Notes: generated by a model not told the origin, from the sequence alone. Shown: positions 29,890 through 39,943, numbered from the stretch's first letter. The stretch is 64,000 bases of DNA from Bacillus sp. NTK034 (GCF_017303275.1 NZ_JAFKOJ010000001.1:744001-808000), one strand, 5' to 3'. Numbers and translations are program-made.

Positions 29890-32235
29890 ATGGCCAAAAG
29901 AAAGAAAAGAAAATCTAAAAAGAGCGAAACACTTAAACGGACAATGAAATTTGAATTAATAGGACTTACATTGCTGGCACTTGGGATAGTAGCATTAGCT
30001 AATTTTGGCAGAGTAAGTGATTGGACTGTATTGTTTTTCCGTTTCTTTTTCGGGAACTGGGATATTATAGGCATAATAGGTATGATGCTATTTGGGACCT
30101 ATCTATTGTGGAAGAGGACTATACCTCCCCTCTTTACATCCAGATTATTTGGGATTTATTTAGTAATAGGAGCAATTCTTATACTTAGCCATACGAACTA
30201 TGTTGAATTAATAACTACTGATGGAAGAACAAATAATCCGAGTATCATCAAACATACATACGAATCATTTGTCATGATTAAAAATGGGGAAACAAGTTCA
30301 GACCAATTAAATGGAGGTATGATAGGAGCAGTTCTGCTAGCAATTCTCTACTATTTATTTGATGTATCGGGATCTAAGTTTATTTCTTTTATAATGATTA
30401 TAATTGGTTTTATTTTAATCACTGGTAAGACATTTGGCGAAACTATTGGGAAGTTTTTTAATCTGGTAATAACCTTTATTAAAAAACAGTGGTTTGGTTT
30501 TGTTGATGACTGCAAAGGATGGATACAGAATCTAAAAGATAAAAGTGAAGAGAGAAGGTCACAAAAGGAAGAAAGACGTGCCCAAAGAGAAGAACAGCAG
30601 GCTCTCCGGGATGAAGAAGAACCTGACACTGTCATAACCATCAATCATACTCCTGAACCGGCACCAGAACCGATTATTTCAAGCTTTGCCGAAAGAGCTT
30701 ATCAGGAGGATCCCAGGGAAGCCGCTTCTAATCAGCCTCAGGAAGAAGCAGATACTGAGCCGGAGGATGAGACTGCGCCGCCAATTGCGTTTACTGAAGT
30801 GGAAAACAAAGACTATGAGCTTCCGCCAATCAGACTATTGAAATTGCCAAGGCAAACCGATCAAAGCGGTGAGTATGAGCTTATCCATGCGAATGCTGCT
30901 AAGCTCGAAAGAACGTTTCAGAGTTTTGGGGTAAAAGCGAGAGTGACACAGGTTCATTTAGGACCGGCTGTTACAAAATATGAGGTGCACCCCGATGTTG
31001 GGGTAAAGGTAAGCAAAATCGTTAGTCTCAATGATGATTTGGCCCTGGCACTGGCAGCTAAGGATATCCGGATAGAAGCACCAATTCCCGGTAAATCTGC
31101 CATTGGAATAGAGGTCCCTAACTCTGAAGTGGCCATGGTTTCTCTAAGGGAAGTAATTGAATCCAAGCAAAATGACAAACCGGACTCCAAGCTTCTGATC
31201 GGGCTTGGCCGTGATATCACCGGGGAAGCTGTCCTCGCAGAACTTAATAAGATGCCCCACCTGCTTGTTGCCGGTGCGACAGGAAGCGGGAAGAGTGTGT
31301 GTATTAACGGAATCATTACCAGCATTTTGATGAGGGCAAAACCTCATGAAGTAAAATTAATGATGATCGATCCTAAAATGGTTGAATTGAATGTATATAA
31401 TGGGGTGCCGCATTTGCTGGCGCCGGTTGTGACAAATCCGAAGAAAGCAGCCCAGGCGCTGCAAAAAGTCGTCAGTGAGATGGAAAGGCGCTATGAGCTT
31501 TTCTCCCATACCGGCACAAGAAATATCGAAGGATACAATGAGTATGTAAAAAGGCATAATGCCGAAGAGGAAGCACAGCAGCCCCTTCTGCCTTACATTG
31601 TGGTCATAGTGGACGAGCTTGCAGATTTAATGATGGTAGCGTCTTCTGATGTCGAAGATGCCATCACGCGCCTTGCTCAAATGGCAAGGGCAGCAGGCAT
31701 CCATTTAATCATCGCAACCCAGCGTCCGTCAGTAGACGTTATCACAGGTGTAATAAAAGCGAATATACCATCAAGGATTGCATTTGCCGTGTCATCCATG
31801 ACGGATTCCAGAACCATTTTGGATATGGGCGGAGCGGAAAAACTTCTGGGAAGAGGAGATATGCTCTTTCTGCCTGTAGGTGCTTCCAAGCCAGTCCGTG
31901 TACAAGGTGCCTTTCTGTCTGATGAAGAAGTCGAAGAGATAGTGGATTTCGTCATCGGTCAGCAGAAGGCACAATATCAGGAAGAGATGATTCCAGAGGA
32001 TATTCCTGAAGCGGCAGGAGAAGTGGATGATGATTTATATGAAGAAGCTGTTGAATTGATTCTGGAAATGCAGACTGCTTCTGTATCCATGCTCCAAAGG
32101 AGATTCAGGATCGGCTATACCAGGGCTGCAAGGCTGATTGATGAAATGGAAGCCAGGGGCATTGTCGGTCCATATGAAGGCAGCAAGCCTAGAGCTGTGC
32201 TGCAGGGCAAGCCTTCGGAAGAAGCAAGTTCTTAA
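29890..32235 (+). CDS. spoIIIE: DNA translocase SpoIIIE
   Basis: FtsK/SpoIIIE motor that pumps the chromosome into the forespore and helps clear DNA from the septum. The 781-residue protein (B. subtilis 787) has four to five membrane segments within residues 20-180, an acidic Pro/Glu-rich linker at about 205-305, the motor with Walker [10 protein letters not shown] near residue 465 and Walker [14 protein letters not shown], and a C-terminal winged-helix gamma domain ([21 protein letters not shown]) that reads SRS sequences. ATG 29890 follows AAGGTGAT. Confidence 0.96.
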   Translation: MAKRKKRKSKKSETLKRTMKFELIGLTLLALGIVALANFGRVSDWTVLFFRFFFGNWDIIGIIGMMLFGTYLLWKRTIPPLFTSRLFGIYLVIGAILILSHTNYVELITTDGRTNNPSIIKHTYESFVMIKNGETSSDQLNGGMIGAVLLAILYYLFDVSGSKFISFIMIIIGFILITGKTFGETIGKFFNLVITFIKKQWFGFVDDCKGWIQNLKDKSEERRSQKEERRAQREEQQALRDEEEPDTVITINHTPEPAPEPIISSFAERAYQEDPREAASNQPQEEADTEPEDETAPPIAFTEVENKDYELPPIRLLKLPRQTDQSGEYELIHANAAKLERTFQSFGVKARVTQVHLGPAVTKYEVHPDVGVKVSKIVSLNDDLALALAAKDIRIEAPIPGKSAIGIEVPNSEVAMVSLREVIESKQNDKPDSKLLIGLGRDITGEAVLAELNKMPHLLVAGATGSGKSVCINGIITSILMRAKPHEVKLMMIDPKMVELNVYNGVPHLLAPVVTNPKKAAQALQKVVSEMERRYELFSHTGTRNIEGYNEYVKRHNAEEEAQQPLLPYIVVIVDELADLMMVASSDVEDAITRLAQMARAAGIHLIIATQRPSVDVITGVIKANIPSRIAFAVSSMTDSRTILDMGGAEKLLGRGDMLFLPVGASKPVRVQGAFLSDEEVEEIVDFVIGQQKAQYQEEMIPEDIPEAAGEVDDDLYEEAVELILEMQTASVSMLQRRFRIGYTRAARLIDEMEARGIVGPYEGSKPRAVLQGKPSEEASS

Positions 32236-32254
32236 ATTTTATAAGAATAACACA

Positions 32255-32291
32255 TTAAAAAATGGCCAGTCTTCGGACGGTCGTTTTTTAA
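32255..32291 (+). terminator. Intrinsic terminator of spoIIIE
   Basis: Stem with a TTCG tetraloop, AGTC/GAC-GGT core and A-run/T-run flanks (AAAAAA and TTTTTT). Confidence 0.82.
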
Positions 32292-32354
32292 TGTTTTTGA
32301 GAGTTATATAACCAAAAATTGACGTCAATAAAAAAAGGTATCGGAATATGCCAT

Positions 32355-32370
32355 ACTACTAAAAACGCTT
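32355..32370 (+). promoter_or_regulatory. Degenerate CRE-like site
   Basis: CTAAAAACGCTTACAT matches the CcpA consensus WTGNAANCGNWNNCAW with two mismatches. It is framed by CCATAC and GTATGG arms about 35 bases apart. Confidence 0.3.
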
Positions 32371-32453
32371 ACATAAAATGAAAGAGGTATGGTACTTTCA
32401 ACTCATCATAAAATAAGATTTTTTGCCAGGTGCATTTATCACTAAAAACCAAA

Positions 32454-32469
32454 ATGTAATCGTTTTCAA
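32454..32469 (-). promoter_or_regulatory. CcpA catabolite-responsive element, consensus match
   Basis: Read on the minus strand the 16-mer TTGAAAACGATTACAT satisfies every fixed position of WTGNAANCGNWNNCAW. It lies 195 bases before the GntR gene. Confidence 0.5.
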
Positions 32470-32616
32470 AGTAGTATTATACCAGAAAAAAGGAATTGGT
32501 ACAGAGGGATTCACAAACATTTTGTTCTTTTCACCTTTTTTCGACAAATTGATAAATTTCTATTTCTTTATTGGGTAAAAAGTGTTATAGTATTTTCGAT
32601 TAGTAGGAATGATTGA

Positions 32617-32634
32617 ACATCAGAGGTCTGATGT
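32617..32634. promoter_or_regulatory. Candidate GntR autoregulatory operator
   Basis: ACATCAGA-GG-TCTGATGT is an inverted repeat with perfect 8-base arms, directly before the ribosome site of the GntR gene. Its right half, AGGTCTGATGTCTT (32624-32637), recurs with 12 of 14 bases identical before the ABC ATPase gene at 34750-34763. Confidence 0.5.
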
Positions 32635-32663
32635 CTTGAGAACTGAAGTTGGAGGAACCCTGC

Positions 32664-33389
32664 ATGTCTATTAAGTCAGATAACCGGCATTTATATTTGC
32701 AAGTCATCGATCGATTAAAACAAGACATTGAAGATGGAGTGTATAAAGAAAAAGAAAAACTTCCGTCCGAATTTGATCTTGCCAAACAGCTTGGTGTTAG
32801 CAGAGCTACACTGCGGGAGGCGTTGCGCATTCTTGAAGAAGAAAACGTAATTATCCGCCGTCACGGTGTAGGCACCTTTGTCAATGCAAAGCCGCTTTTT
32901 ACATCAGGCATCGAACAGCTTAATAGTGTCACAAATATGATTTTGCAGGCAGGGATGAAGCCGGGAACCGTTTTCTTAAGTTCTGTAACTATGGGACCGA
33001 CTGAAGACGATATCCGCAGATTCTCATGTTCGTTAGACCAGGAGATTGCTGTGATTGAGCGGGTAAGAACTGCAAATGGTGAACCGGTCGTTTATTGCGT
33101 GGATAAAGTTCCTGAGAATATTCTTCCAGACACATTTTCCCACGAACAAGAGTCGATCCTCAACATGCTTGAAGAAGAGGCAAACCGGAAAATCACCTAT
33201 GCTGTTGCCCAAATCGAGCCTATCGGCTATCACGAGAAAATTTCACCTATTCTGGAATGTGACCCGGAAACCGCATTGCTTGTATTGAAGCAGATGCATT
33301 TCGATGAAGCGGATACTCCGATTCTCTATTCGGTCAATTATTTCAGAGCTGATAAGTTCAGTTTCCATGTCCTCAGAAAGAGAATCTAG
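32664..33389 (+). CDS. ymfC: GntR/HutC-family transcriptional regulator (YmfC-like)
   Basis: A 241-residue one-component regulator. Residues about 10-75 are the GntR winged helix ([43 protein letters not shown]), and the rest is a UTRA ligand-binding domain ([14 protein letters not shown] to the [11 protein letters not shown] end). It follows spoIIIE as ymfC does in B. subtilis. Here it precedes a nucleoside-type ABC importer, so it most likely controls that cluster; the ligand is unknown, with a (deoxy)nucleoside or related sugar phosphate a reasonable guess. ATG 32664 follows TTGGAGGA; the ATG at 32649 overlaps that site. Confidence 0.85.
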   Translation: MSIKSDNRHLYLQVIDRLKQDIEDGVYKEKEKLPSEFDLAKQLGVSRATLREALRILEEENVIIRRHGVGTFVNAKPLFTSGIEQLNSVTNMILQAGMKPGTVFLSSVTMGPTEDDIRRFSCSLDQEIAVIERVRTANGEPVVYCVDKVPENILPDTFSHEQESILNMLEEEANRKITYAVAQIEPIGYHEKISPILECDPETALLVLKQMHFDEADTPILYSVNYFRADKFSFHVLRKRI

Positions 33390-33462
33390 CTTTGGGGGGA
33401 TACACGAAAACACAATCACTCATTCCGCTAATGCAAAAACAATTTCTTAGGGGGTACCAACC

Positions 33463-34569
33463 TTGAAAAAGCGTAAATTTGGATTGGCGCTATCTTTAGT
33501 TCTTGCTGCTGGAACGATTCTCGGTGCTTGCGGCAAAAGTGAAGAAAAAGGCGGAGAAACAGCTGGCGGAGACGAAAAAGAAAAAGCATTCTCTGTAGCA
33601 ATGGTAACAGATGTCGGCGGTGTAGATGATAAATCATTTAACCAATCTGCCTGGGAAGGTTTACAGGCATTTGGTGAAGAAAATGGCCTTGAAAAAGGAA
33701 AAGGCGGATTTGACTACCTTCAATCACAGTCAGATGCTGACTATTCTACAAACCTTAATACATTAGCTCGTCAAGATTTTAATCTTGTTTTCGGTATCGG
33801 CTTTCTAATGGAAGGCGCGATCAATGAGATTGCTCAACAGCAAAAGGATGCGCATTTCGGTATCGTTGACGCAGTTGTCGATCAGCCAAACGTAGCAAGC
33901 ATCATGTTCAAAGAGCAGGAAGCTGCATTCCTTGCAGGTGTTGCTGCTGCCAAAGCAACTAAAGAAAACAAAATTGGTTTCATCGGCGGTATGGAAATTC
34001 CGGTTATCGAGCGTTTTGAATCTGGATTCCTGGCTGGTGTTCAAGCGGTAAACCCTGATATTAAAGTAGAAGTTCAATATGCTGGAGCATTTGATAAAGC
34101 TGAATTAGGTCAGACAATTGCTTCGAAAATGTACTCTTCTGGCGTAGACGTAATCTTCCATGCTGCTGGCGGAACAGGCAATGGTCTATTTAAGGAAGCT
34201 CGTGACCTTAAAAAGAAAGACCCGGCAAGAGAACTTTGGGCAATTGGTGTTGACTCAGACCAGACAGCTGAAGGTGTAGTTGAAATCGATGGCAAAGAGC
34301 ACAATGTAATCCTTACATCTGCACTTAAGCGTGTTGACAATGCTGTTAAGGACCTTTCTACAAAGGCAAAAGACGGCAGCTTCCCTGGCGGAGAAACGAC
34401 TACGTACGGATTGGCTGAAGACGGTGTAGGCCTTGCTCCTATCAATCCGGAAGTAGCTGCAAAAGCAGAAATCGAAGGTGCAGTTAAAGAATGGCAGGAA
34501 AAGATCAAGAGTGGTGACCTGACTGTTCCATCTACAAAAGATGAACTGGCTTCTTTCTCAGCTGAATAA
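33463..34569 (+). CDS. nupN: BMP/NupN-family nucleoside-binding lipoprotein
   Basis: A 368-residue extracytoplasmic binding lipoprotein of the BMP (Med/TmpC, PF02608) family. The signal ends in the lipobox LGAC, with lipidated C23, followed by a Gly/Glu/Lys linker. The mature part shows [23 protein letters not shown], which is typical of the purine-nucleoside receptors TmpC and NupN. It delivers ligand to the ATPase and two permeases downstream. TTG 33463 follows CTTAGGGGGT. It has a terminator of its own, so it can be made in excess over the membrane parts. Symbol by analogy with B. subtilis nupN. Confidence 0.85.
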   Translation: MKKRKFGLALSLVLAAGTILGACGKSEEKGGETAGGDEKEKAFSVAMVTDVGGVDDKSFNQSAWEGLQAFGEENGLEKGKGGFDYLQSQSDADYSTNLNTLARQDFNLVFGIGFLMEGAINEIAQQQKDAHFGIVDAVVDQPNVASIMFKEQEAAFLAGVAAAKATKENKIGFIGGMEIPVIERFESGFLAGVQAVNPDIKVEVQYAGAFDKAELGQTIASKMYSSGVDVIFHAAGGTGNGLFKEARDLKKKDPARELWAIGVDSDQTAEGVVEIDGKEHNVILTSALKRVDNAVKDLSTKAKDGSFPGGETTTYGLAEDGVGLAPINPEVAAKAEIEGAVKEWQEKIKSGDLTVPSTKDELASFSAE

Positions 34570-34578
34570 TTAACTTAC

Positions 34579-34622
34579 AAGGAATAAGCAGGTTGCACTG
34601 CGGCCTCTTATTCCTTTTTTTT
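34579..34622 (+). terminator. Intrinsic terminator after the BMP lipoprotein gene
   Basis: AAGGAATAAG pairs with CTTATTCCTT and runs into eight T. Confidence 0.88.
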
Positions 34623-34664
34623 AAAAATTAAAATTTTAATTGAAGGACAGAAAGAATTCTGTAT

Positions 34665-34693
34665 TTCACTTAGATTTTTAATGCCTTTATATT
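34665..34693 (+). promoter_or_regulatory. Possible promoter of the ABC ATPase gene
   Basis: TTCACT at 34665-34670, 17-base spacer, TATATT at 34688-34693. Both boxes are imperfect. Confidence 0.3.
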
Positions 34694-34711
34694 ATTCAAT
34701 TCTTTAAGGGG

Positions 34712-34737
34712 AACTTGGCGTTTTGGCCAGGTTTTTC
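34712..34737 (+). terminator. Second hairpin, possible attenuator
   Basis: AACTTGGC pairs with GCCAGGTT (one wobble) followed by TTTTTC. It lies between the possible promoter and the ATPase start. Confidence 0.6.
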
Positions 34738-34749
34738 TAAGAATTGCCA

Positions 34750-34763
34750 AGGTCTGACCTCTT
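34750..34763. promoter_or_regulatory. Second copy of the candidate GntR operator
   Basis: AGGTCTGACCTCTT, with an AGGTC-T-GACCT palindrome at its core. It matches 12 of 14 bases of the site before the GntR gene and lies 44 bases before the ATPase start codon. Confidence 0.45.
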
Positions 34764-34806
34764 ACTACTAATGATTTCCTTATATTTTGAGCAAGGAGTG
34801 AAACAA

Positions 34807-36342
34807 ATGGATTATGTTATTGAAATGCTCAACATCCGCAAGGAGTTTCCTGGAATCGTAGCTAATGATAATATCACGCTTCAGCTGAAACAAGGTGAAA
34901 TTCATGCGCTGCTTGGCGAAAACGGTGCGGGCAAATCAACATTGATGAACGTCCTTTTTGGCTTATATCAGCCTGAAAAAGGTGAAATAAAAGTTAAAGG
35001 AAAACCGGTGCGCATCACCGATCCAAATATAGCAAACGACTTGGGCATCGGGATGGTTCACCAGCATTTTATGCTAGTAGACCGTTTCACCGTCACTGAA
35101 AATATTATTCTAGGAAAAGAAACGACGAAAAGCGGAAAAATAGATATTAAAAAAGCGGAGAAGGAAGTCAGGGAAATTTCCGAGCGATATGGACTTGCTG
35201 TAGACCCTCAGGCGAAAATTTCAGATATTTCTGTAGGAATGCAGCAGAGGGTAGAGATTTTAAAGACCCTATATCGGGGAGCGGAAATCCTTATTTTTGA
35301 TGAGCCTACTGCTGTGCTGACTCCACAGGAAATTAAAGAGCTTATTCAGATCATGAAAACCTTAATCCAGGAAGGCAAATCTATTATCTTAATCACCCAC
35401 AAGCTGAAGGAAATTATGGAAGTTTGTGATCGTGTAACAGTAATCCGCAAAGGGGTAGGTATCGGTACGGTTAATGTCAGCGAGACGAACCCTAATGAAC
35501 TTGCCAGCTTAATGGTGGGAAGGGAAGTTACTTTTAAAACGGATAAAACAGACTCGAAACCGCAGGAGCAAGTGCTTGAAATTCAGGATTTACATGTAAA
35601 AGATTCCCGGGGGCTTGGCGTGGTTAATAAGCTTAACCTCAATGTACTGGCCGGGGAAATTGTCGGTATTGCCGGTGTAGATGGAAATGGACAGTCTGAG
35701 TTAATAGAAGCAATCACAGGTTTGAGGAAGTCTGAAAGCGGTTCAATTAAATTGAATGGCAAGGAAATTATGAATATGTCTCCGCGTAAGGTAACGGAGA
35801 AGGGGGTAGGTCATATCCCTCAGGACCGTCATAAGCATGGACTTGTCCTCGATTTTCCAATTGGAGAGAATATGGTTCTGCAAACCTATTACAAAGCTCC
35901 ATTCTCTAAAAAAGGTGTTCTGAACTTTAAAGAAATCTACAGCAAAGCAAAAAAGCTGATTAAAGAATTCGATGTCAGAACCCCAAGTGAATATACACTT
36001 GCAAGAGCACTTTCTGGAGGAAACCAGCAGAAAGCCATAATCGGACGCGAAATTGACCGAAATCCAGATCTCCTGATCGCTGCTCAGCCGACACGCGGAT
36101 TAGATGTTGGAGCGATTGAATACATTCACAAGCGTCTGATTGAACAGCGTGACCAGGGGAAAGCAGTGCTGCTTATTTCATTCGAATTGGATGAAATTAT
36201 GAATGTCAGCGACCGTATTGCTGTTATTTATGAAGGTGAAATTGTAGCAGTAGTTGATCCGAAACAAACAACTGAACAAGAATTAGGTTTATTGATGGCC
36301 GGTTCTAAACGGAAGGAAGCGGGTGGCGAAAACCATGTCTAA
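34807..36342 (+). CDS. nupO: Nucleoside ABC transporter ATPase (NupO-like)
   Basis: A 511-residue fused double ATPase of the RbsA/NupO type (B. subtilis NupO 510). The first cassette has Walker A GENGAGKST near residue 40, signature VGMQQRVEI and Walker B ILIFDEPTAVL. The second has a degenerate P-loop GVDGNGQSEL and signature LSGGNQQKAI, normal for carbohydrate/nucleoside importers. ATG 34807 follows CAAGGAGTG; the in-frame extension to 34744 crosses the candidate operator. Its stop overlaps the next gene's start. Confidence 0.92.
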   Translation: MDYVIEMLNIRKEFPGIVANDNITLQLKQGEIHALLGENGAGKSTLMNVLFGLYQPEKGEIKVKGKPVRITDPNIANDLGIGMVHQHFMLVDRFTVTENIILGKETTKSGKIDIKKAEKEVREISERYGLAVDPQAKISDISVGMQQRVEILKTLYRGAEILIFDEPTAVLTPQEIKELIQIMKTLIQEGKSIILITHKLKEIMEVCDRVTVIRKGVGIGTVNVSETNPNELASLMVGREVTFKTDKTDSKPQEQVLEIQDLHVKDSRGLGVVNKLNLNVLAGEIVGIAGVDGNGQSELIEAITGLRKSESGSIKLNGKEIMNMSPRKVTEKGVGHIPQDRHKHGLVLDFPIGENMVLQTYYKAPFSKKGVLNFKEIYSKAKKLIKEFDVRTPSEYTLARALSGGNQQKAIIGREIDRNPDLLIAAQPTRGLDVGAIEYIHKRLIEQRDQGKAVLLISFELDEIMNVSDRIAVIYEGEIVAVVDPKQTTEQELGLLMAGSKRKEAGGENHV

Positions 36343-37381
36343 TCGCATGAAGAATATTGTCGTACCTCTAGTTGCCGTTCTGCTAGGTGTATTAGTAGGT
36401 ACAATCATTATGATAGCAACAGGTTATAATGCCGGATCTGCATTTATTGCCCTATGGAACGGTGCTTTCGGAGAAATCTACTACACCGGTGAGGTAGTCA
36501 GACAGGTGACTCCATATATTCTTGCCGGTTTGGCAGTTGCATTTGCTTTCCGTACAGGCTTATTTAACATCGGAGTTGAAGGACAGCTGATCGTCGGATG
36601 GCTAGCAGCTGTTTGGGTAGGAGTTGCATTTGAACTTCCAAAGTTCATCCATCTGCCGCTTGCTGTTCTTGCAGCAGCAGCAGCGGGTGCGCTATGGGCA
36701 TTCATTCCAGGACTGCTGAAAGCCAAGTTTAAAGTCCATGAAGTCATTGTCACGATCATGATGAACTATGTTGCATTGCATGTAACGAACTATATAATCC
36801 GTACAGTTCTTTCAGAAAAAAGTGACCGTACTGAGATGATTGCAGATTCTGCATCACTGCGTTCCCCGTTTCTTGAGGGATTAACTGATTATTCTCGTCT
36901 GCATTGGGGTATTTTAATTGCTTTAGCTTGTGTGTTTATTATGTGGTTCCTATTAGAAAAAACATCAAAGGGATACGAATTGCGAGCTGTAGGCTTTAAC
37001 CAGCATGCATCTGAATATGCAGGCATGAGCGTCAGCAAAAACATAATTCTTTCAATGGTCATCTCAGGAGCATTTGCTGGTCTTGCAGGTGCGATGGAAG
37101 CTTTGGGTACATTCGGATATGCTGCCATCAAGGGCGGTTTTACCGGAGTAGGATTTGACGGTATCGCAGTTGCACTTCTAGGCGGTAATGGTCCAATCGG
37201 AATTATTTTTGCAGCATTGCTATTTGGAAGCTTAAAGGTCGGCGCATTAAACATGCCGCTTGAAGCTGGAGTGCCAAACGAACTGGTAGATATTATCATT
37301 GCTCTTATAGTGTTCTTTGTTGCAGCAAGCTATATGATTCGCATCTTTATTGACCGTATCAGCAAAAAGGGGGTGAAGTAA
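36335..37381 (+). CDS. nupP: Nucleoside ABC transporter permease 1 (NupP-like)
   Basis: A 348-residue inner-membrane permease of the BPD_transp_2 family with roughly eight to ten hydrophobic segments. It contains FRTGLFNIGVEGQL and the GFNQHASEYAGMSVSKNI cytoplasmic loop that meets the ATPase. ATG 36335 aligns with the N-terminus I recall for B. subtilis NupP. An in-frame GTG at 36323 closer to GGAAGGAAG is an alternative that would add four residues. It overlaps nupO by eight bases. Confidence 0.88.
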   Translation: MSNRMKNIVVPLVAVLLGVLVGTIIMIATGYNAGSAFIALWNGAFGEIYYTGEVVRQVTPYILAGLAVAFAFRTGLFNIGVEGQLIVGWLAAVWVGVAFELPKFIHLPLAVLAAAAAGALWAFIPGLLKAKFKVHEVIVTIMMNYVALHVTNYIIRTVLSEKSDRTEMIADSASLRSPFLEGLTDYSRLHWGILIALACVFIMWFLLEKTSKGYELRAVGFNQHASEYAGMSVSKNIILSMVISGAFAGLAGAMEALGTFGYAAIKGGFTGVGFDGIAVALLGGNGPIGIIFAALLFGSLKVGALNMPLEAGVPNELVDIIIALIVFFVAASYMIRIFIDRISKKGVK

Positions 37382-38341
37382 GTGGGCTTAATGGAGATCC
37401 TATTAATTATTATTCCATCAACTTTGCTTTGGGCAGCCCCGCTTATTTTCACTGGATTGGGCGGAAATTTTTCAGAAAGCTCCGGTGTTGTAAATATTGG
37501 TTTAGAAGGCTTGATGGTAATTGGAGCATTCACTGCCATTGTCTTTAACCTTACATTCGTGGATGTATTTGGCAGCATGACGCCATGGGTAGCATTACTC
37601 GCAGCTATGGTTGTCGGGGCTCTTTTATCCATCCTGCATGCTGTTGCTTCTATTACGTTTAGAGCAGACCAGGTAGTCTCAGGTGTTGCGATTAACCTTC
37701 TGGCAATTGGAGCTGCACTGTTCCTTGTTAAATTCATTTATGGGAAAGGCCAGACGGATATCATTCAAAAAGGTTTCAGCAAGGTGGATATACCATTTTT
37801 AAGCGATATACCTGTAATCGGTAAACTGTTTTTCTCAAACACATACTATACTTCATTTGCAGCGATTGCCGTTGCATTCCTTGCCTGGTTTGTGATGTTT
37901 AAAACTCCATTCGGACTAAGGCTGAGGGCGGTTGGTGAACACCCAATGGCTGCCGATACAATGGGTATTAATGTTACCAGAATGAGATACATTGGGGTAT
38001 TAATCTCCGGTGCCTTAGCAGGAATTGGCGGCGGTGTGTATGCACAATCCATTTCTTCAGATTTCGGCCATGCAACAATCAGCGGCCAGGGCTTTATGGC
38101 ATTAGCAGCATTGATCTTTGGTAAATGGCATCCGCTTGGTGTTATGGGTGCGGCTTTATTCTTTGGATTTGCGCAAAGCTTGAGTATCATTGGCTCAAGC
38201 CTTCCATTCCTGGAGAATATTCCAAATGTATATCTTCTCATCGCACCATATGTTTTAACGATTCTGGCATTAACTGGTTTCATAGGACGCGCTGATGCTC
38301 CAAAAGCCTCTGGTACTCCATATATAAAAGGAAAACGCTAA
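37382..38341 (+). CDS. nupQ: Nucleoside ABC transporter permease 2 (NupQ-like)
   Basis: A 319-residue second permease of the same family, mostly hydrophobic, with GNFSESSGVVNIGLEGLMV near the start and the VGEHPMAADTMGINVTRMR coupling loop. It begins with GTG directly after the stop of nupP, behind AAGGGGGTG; ATG 37391 is an alternative. With nupN, nupO and nupP it makes a complete importer, most likely for purine nucleosides by family. Confidence 0.88.
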   Translation: MGLMEILLIIIPSTLLWAAPLIFTGLGGNFSESSGVVNIGLEGLMVIGAFTAIVFNLTFVDVFGSMTPWVALLAAMVVGALLSILHAVASITFRADQVVSGVAINLLAIGAALFLVKFIYGKGQTDIIQKGFSKVDIPFLSDIPVIGKLFFSNTYYTSFAAIAVAFLAWFVMFKTPFGLRLRAVGEHPMAADTMGINVTRMRYIGVLISGALAGIGGGVYAQSISSDFGHATISGQGFMALAALIFGKWHPLGVMGAALFFGFAQSLSIIGSSLPFLENIPNVYLLIAPYVLTILALTGFIGRADAPKASGTPYIKGKR

Positions 38342-38346
38342 ACAGG

Positions 38347-38381
38347 AAAGCCTCATTTCTTTTGGAAATGGGGCTTTTTAT
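38347..38381 (+). terminator. Intrinsic terminator of the nup cluster
   Basis: AAAGCCTCATTTC pairs with GAAATGGGGCTTT and is followed by T's. Confidence 0.88.
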
Positions 38382-38504
38382 TGCTTATTGAAACCCTGTC
38401 TTCTTATCTTTTGTTCCTCATTTGGAGATATGCAGTTAATCCGCAAGCATTCATCGGCATAGCTTCCCGATTTTCTTATATAACCTTCCAATACAGCCAA
38501 TAAC

Positions 38505-38534
38505 TTGAAATAAAGAAATAGGGCAAGGTATAGT
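38505..38534 (+). promoter_or_regulatory. SigA-type promoter of ymfF
   Basis: TTGAAA at 38505-38510, 18-base spacer, TATAGT at 38529-38534. The leader would be about 120 bases. Confidence 0.6.
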
Positions 38535-38662
38535 AAGAATATGATTTAATACAAAGGATATTATAGAAGATAGCAGCAAAGTGTTTACATATAGGCGATA
38601 TTCCCTATTCTTCATATTGACCGTACTTTGGATTCATCAATTTACCGACAGGAGGAAAAGAA

Positions 38663-39943
38663 ATGGCTGTAATCTCTGAATCCGTAAAAGCCATGAATGG
38701 CTATAAGCTTCATGTAGTTAAAACAGAGAAATATAAAACCAACACACTGGTTTGGAAAATGAAAGCCCCGCTTGAAAAGGATACTGTTACATTAAGATCT
38801 TTATTGCCGCATGTCCTGCAAAGCAGCAGTTCGTCTTACCCTGCAACCGGAAAGCTTCGCTCTTATCTTGATGAATTATATGGTGCAACTCTTTTTGTGG
38901 ATTTGGCGAAAAAGGGCGAGTATCATGTCATTACCATTTCAGTTGAAATTGCGAATGAGAAGTTTCTCTCAGACCCAACTCCTTTATTGAAAAAAGCGTT
39001 CCAATTTTTATCGGAGATTCTGACAAAGCCAAATGTGCAAGGCGTCGCTTTTGACCAGGATACGGTTGAAAAAGAAAAAAGGACGCTGAAACAGCGAATT
39101 CAATCCGTTTATGATGATAAAATGCGCTATTCGAATTTCCGGCTGGTACAGGAAATGTGTAAAGATGAGCCTTATGCGCTGCATGTGAATGGCGAAAAAG
39201 AAGATGTGGACAAAATTACGCCTGAAAGCCTTTATGAATATTATCAGCAGGCAATGGCGCAGGATGAGCTTGATTTATATGTTATAGGTGATGTGGATGA
39301 GGCAGATGCCGAATCCTATGCAGGTGAACTATTATCTTTTGAGGAAAGAACACCTCAGTCAGCTGCGGCATCTGCAGGAAGAGCCAAGGAATCTGTTAAT
39401 GAAGTCAGGGAAGAACAGGATGTGAAGCAGGGGAAACTTAATATCGGCTACCGGACAAATGTCGTTTACGGTGATCCTGGTTATTATGCCCTTCAGGTAT
39501 TCAATGGAATTTTTGGAGGCTTTTCTCACTCAAAATTGTTCTTGAACGTCCGCGAAAAAGCCAGTCTCGCATACTATGTAGCCAGTCGCCTTGAAAGCCA
39601 TAAAGGCTTAATGATGGTTATGTCGGGAATCGATAACAGTAATTATGACCAGGCAGTGAATATTATTAAAGAACAGCTGGAAGCCATGAAAAACGGGGAC
39701 TTTACGGAACAGGAAATGGAGCAGACCAAAGCAGTCATAAAAAATCAGCTTCTGGAGACTGTTGATACAGCCCGCGGAATTGTCGAAGTCCTCTATCATA
39801 ATGTTGTGTCAGGCAAAGAAATTACGCTTCAAACCTGGATGGATGAAATGGATAAGGTAACTAAAGAGGAGATTGCCGAAACAGCTAAGAAGGTCAGTTT
39901 GGATACAGTGTATTTCCTGACAGGAAAGGAGGAGGGGAAGTAA
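38663..39943 (+). CDS. ymfF: M16-family protein YmfF, zinc motif absent
   Basis: A 426-residue M16 peptidase-like protein. Where active members have HXXEH, this one reads LPHVLQSSSSSYPATG, so it is a non-catalytic subunit. It pairs with YmfH, which has the motif, as in heterodimeric M16 proteases. In B. subtilis the ymfF-ymfH-ymfI set is associated with the 5-aminopentanol modification of elongation factor P needed for swarming. ATG 38663 follows AGGAGG. Its last base is the first base of ymfH. Confidence 0.9.
   Translation: MAVISESVKAMNGYKLHVVKTEKYKTNTLVWKMKAPLEKDTVTLRSLLPHVLQSSSSSYPATGKLRSYLDELYGATLFVDLAKKGEYHVITISVEIANEKFLSDPTPLLKKAFQFLSEILTKPNVQGVAFDQDTVEKEKRTLKQRIQSVYDDKMRYSNFRLVQEMCKDEPYALHVNGEKEDVDKITPESLYEYYQQAMAQDELDLYVIGDVDEADAESYAGELLSFEERTPQSAAASAGRAKESVNEVREEQDVKQGKLNIGYRTNVVYGDPGYYALQVFNGIFGGFSHSKLFLNVREKASLAYYVASRLESHKGLMMVMSGIDNSNYDQAVNIIKEQLEAMKNGDFTEQEMEQTKAVIKNQLLETVDTARGIVEVLYHNVVSGKEITLQTWMDEMDKVTKEEIAETAKKVSLDTVYFLTGKEEGK

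Larger units (their letters stand above)
32236..32663. other. Gene-free stretch upstream of the GntR gene
   Basis: It holds the spoIIIE terminator, two CRE-like sites (32355-32370 and 32454-32469), a perfect TTGACGTCAA palindrome near 32319, and a candidate operator (32617-32634). A TATAGT-like -10 near 32585 has no strong -35. The stretch is AT-rich and I see no coding frame with a ribosome site before 32664. Confidence 0.6.
38342..38662. other. Gene-free stretch between nupQ and ymfF
   Basis: It holds the nup terminator and the ymfF promoter. Nothing else is recognised between 38390 and 38500. Confidence 0.6.
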
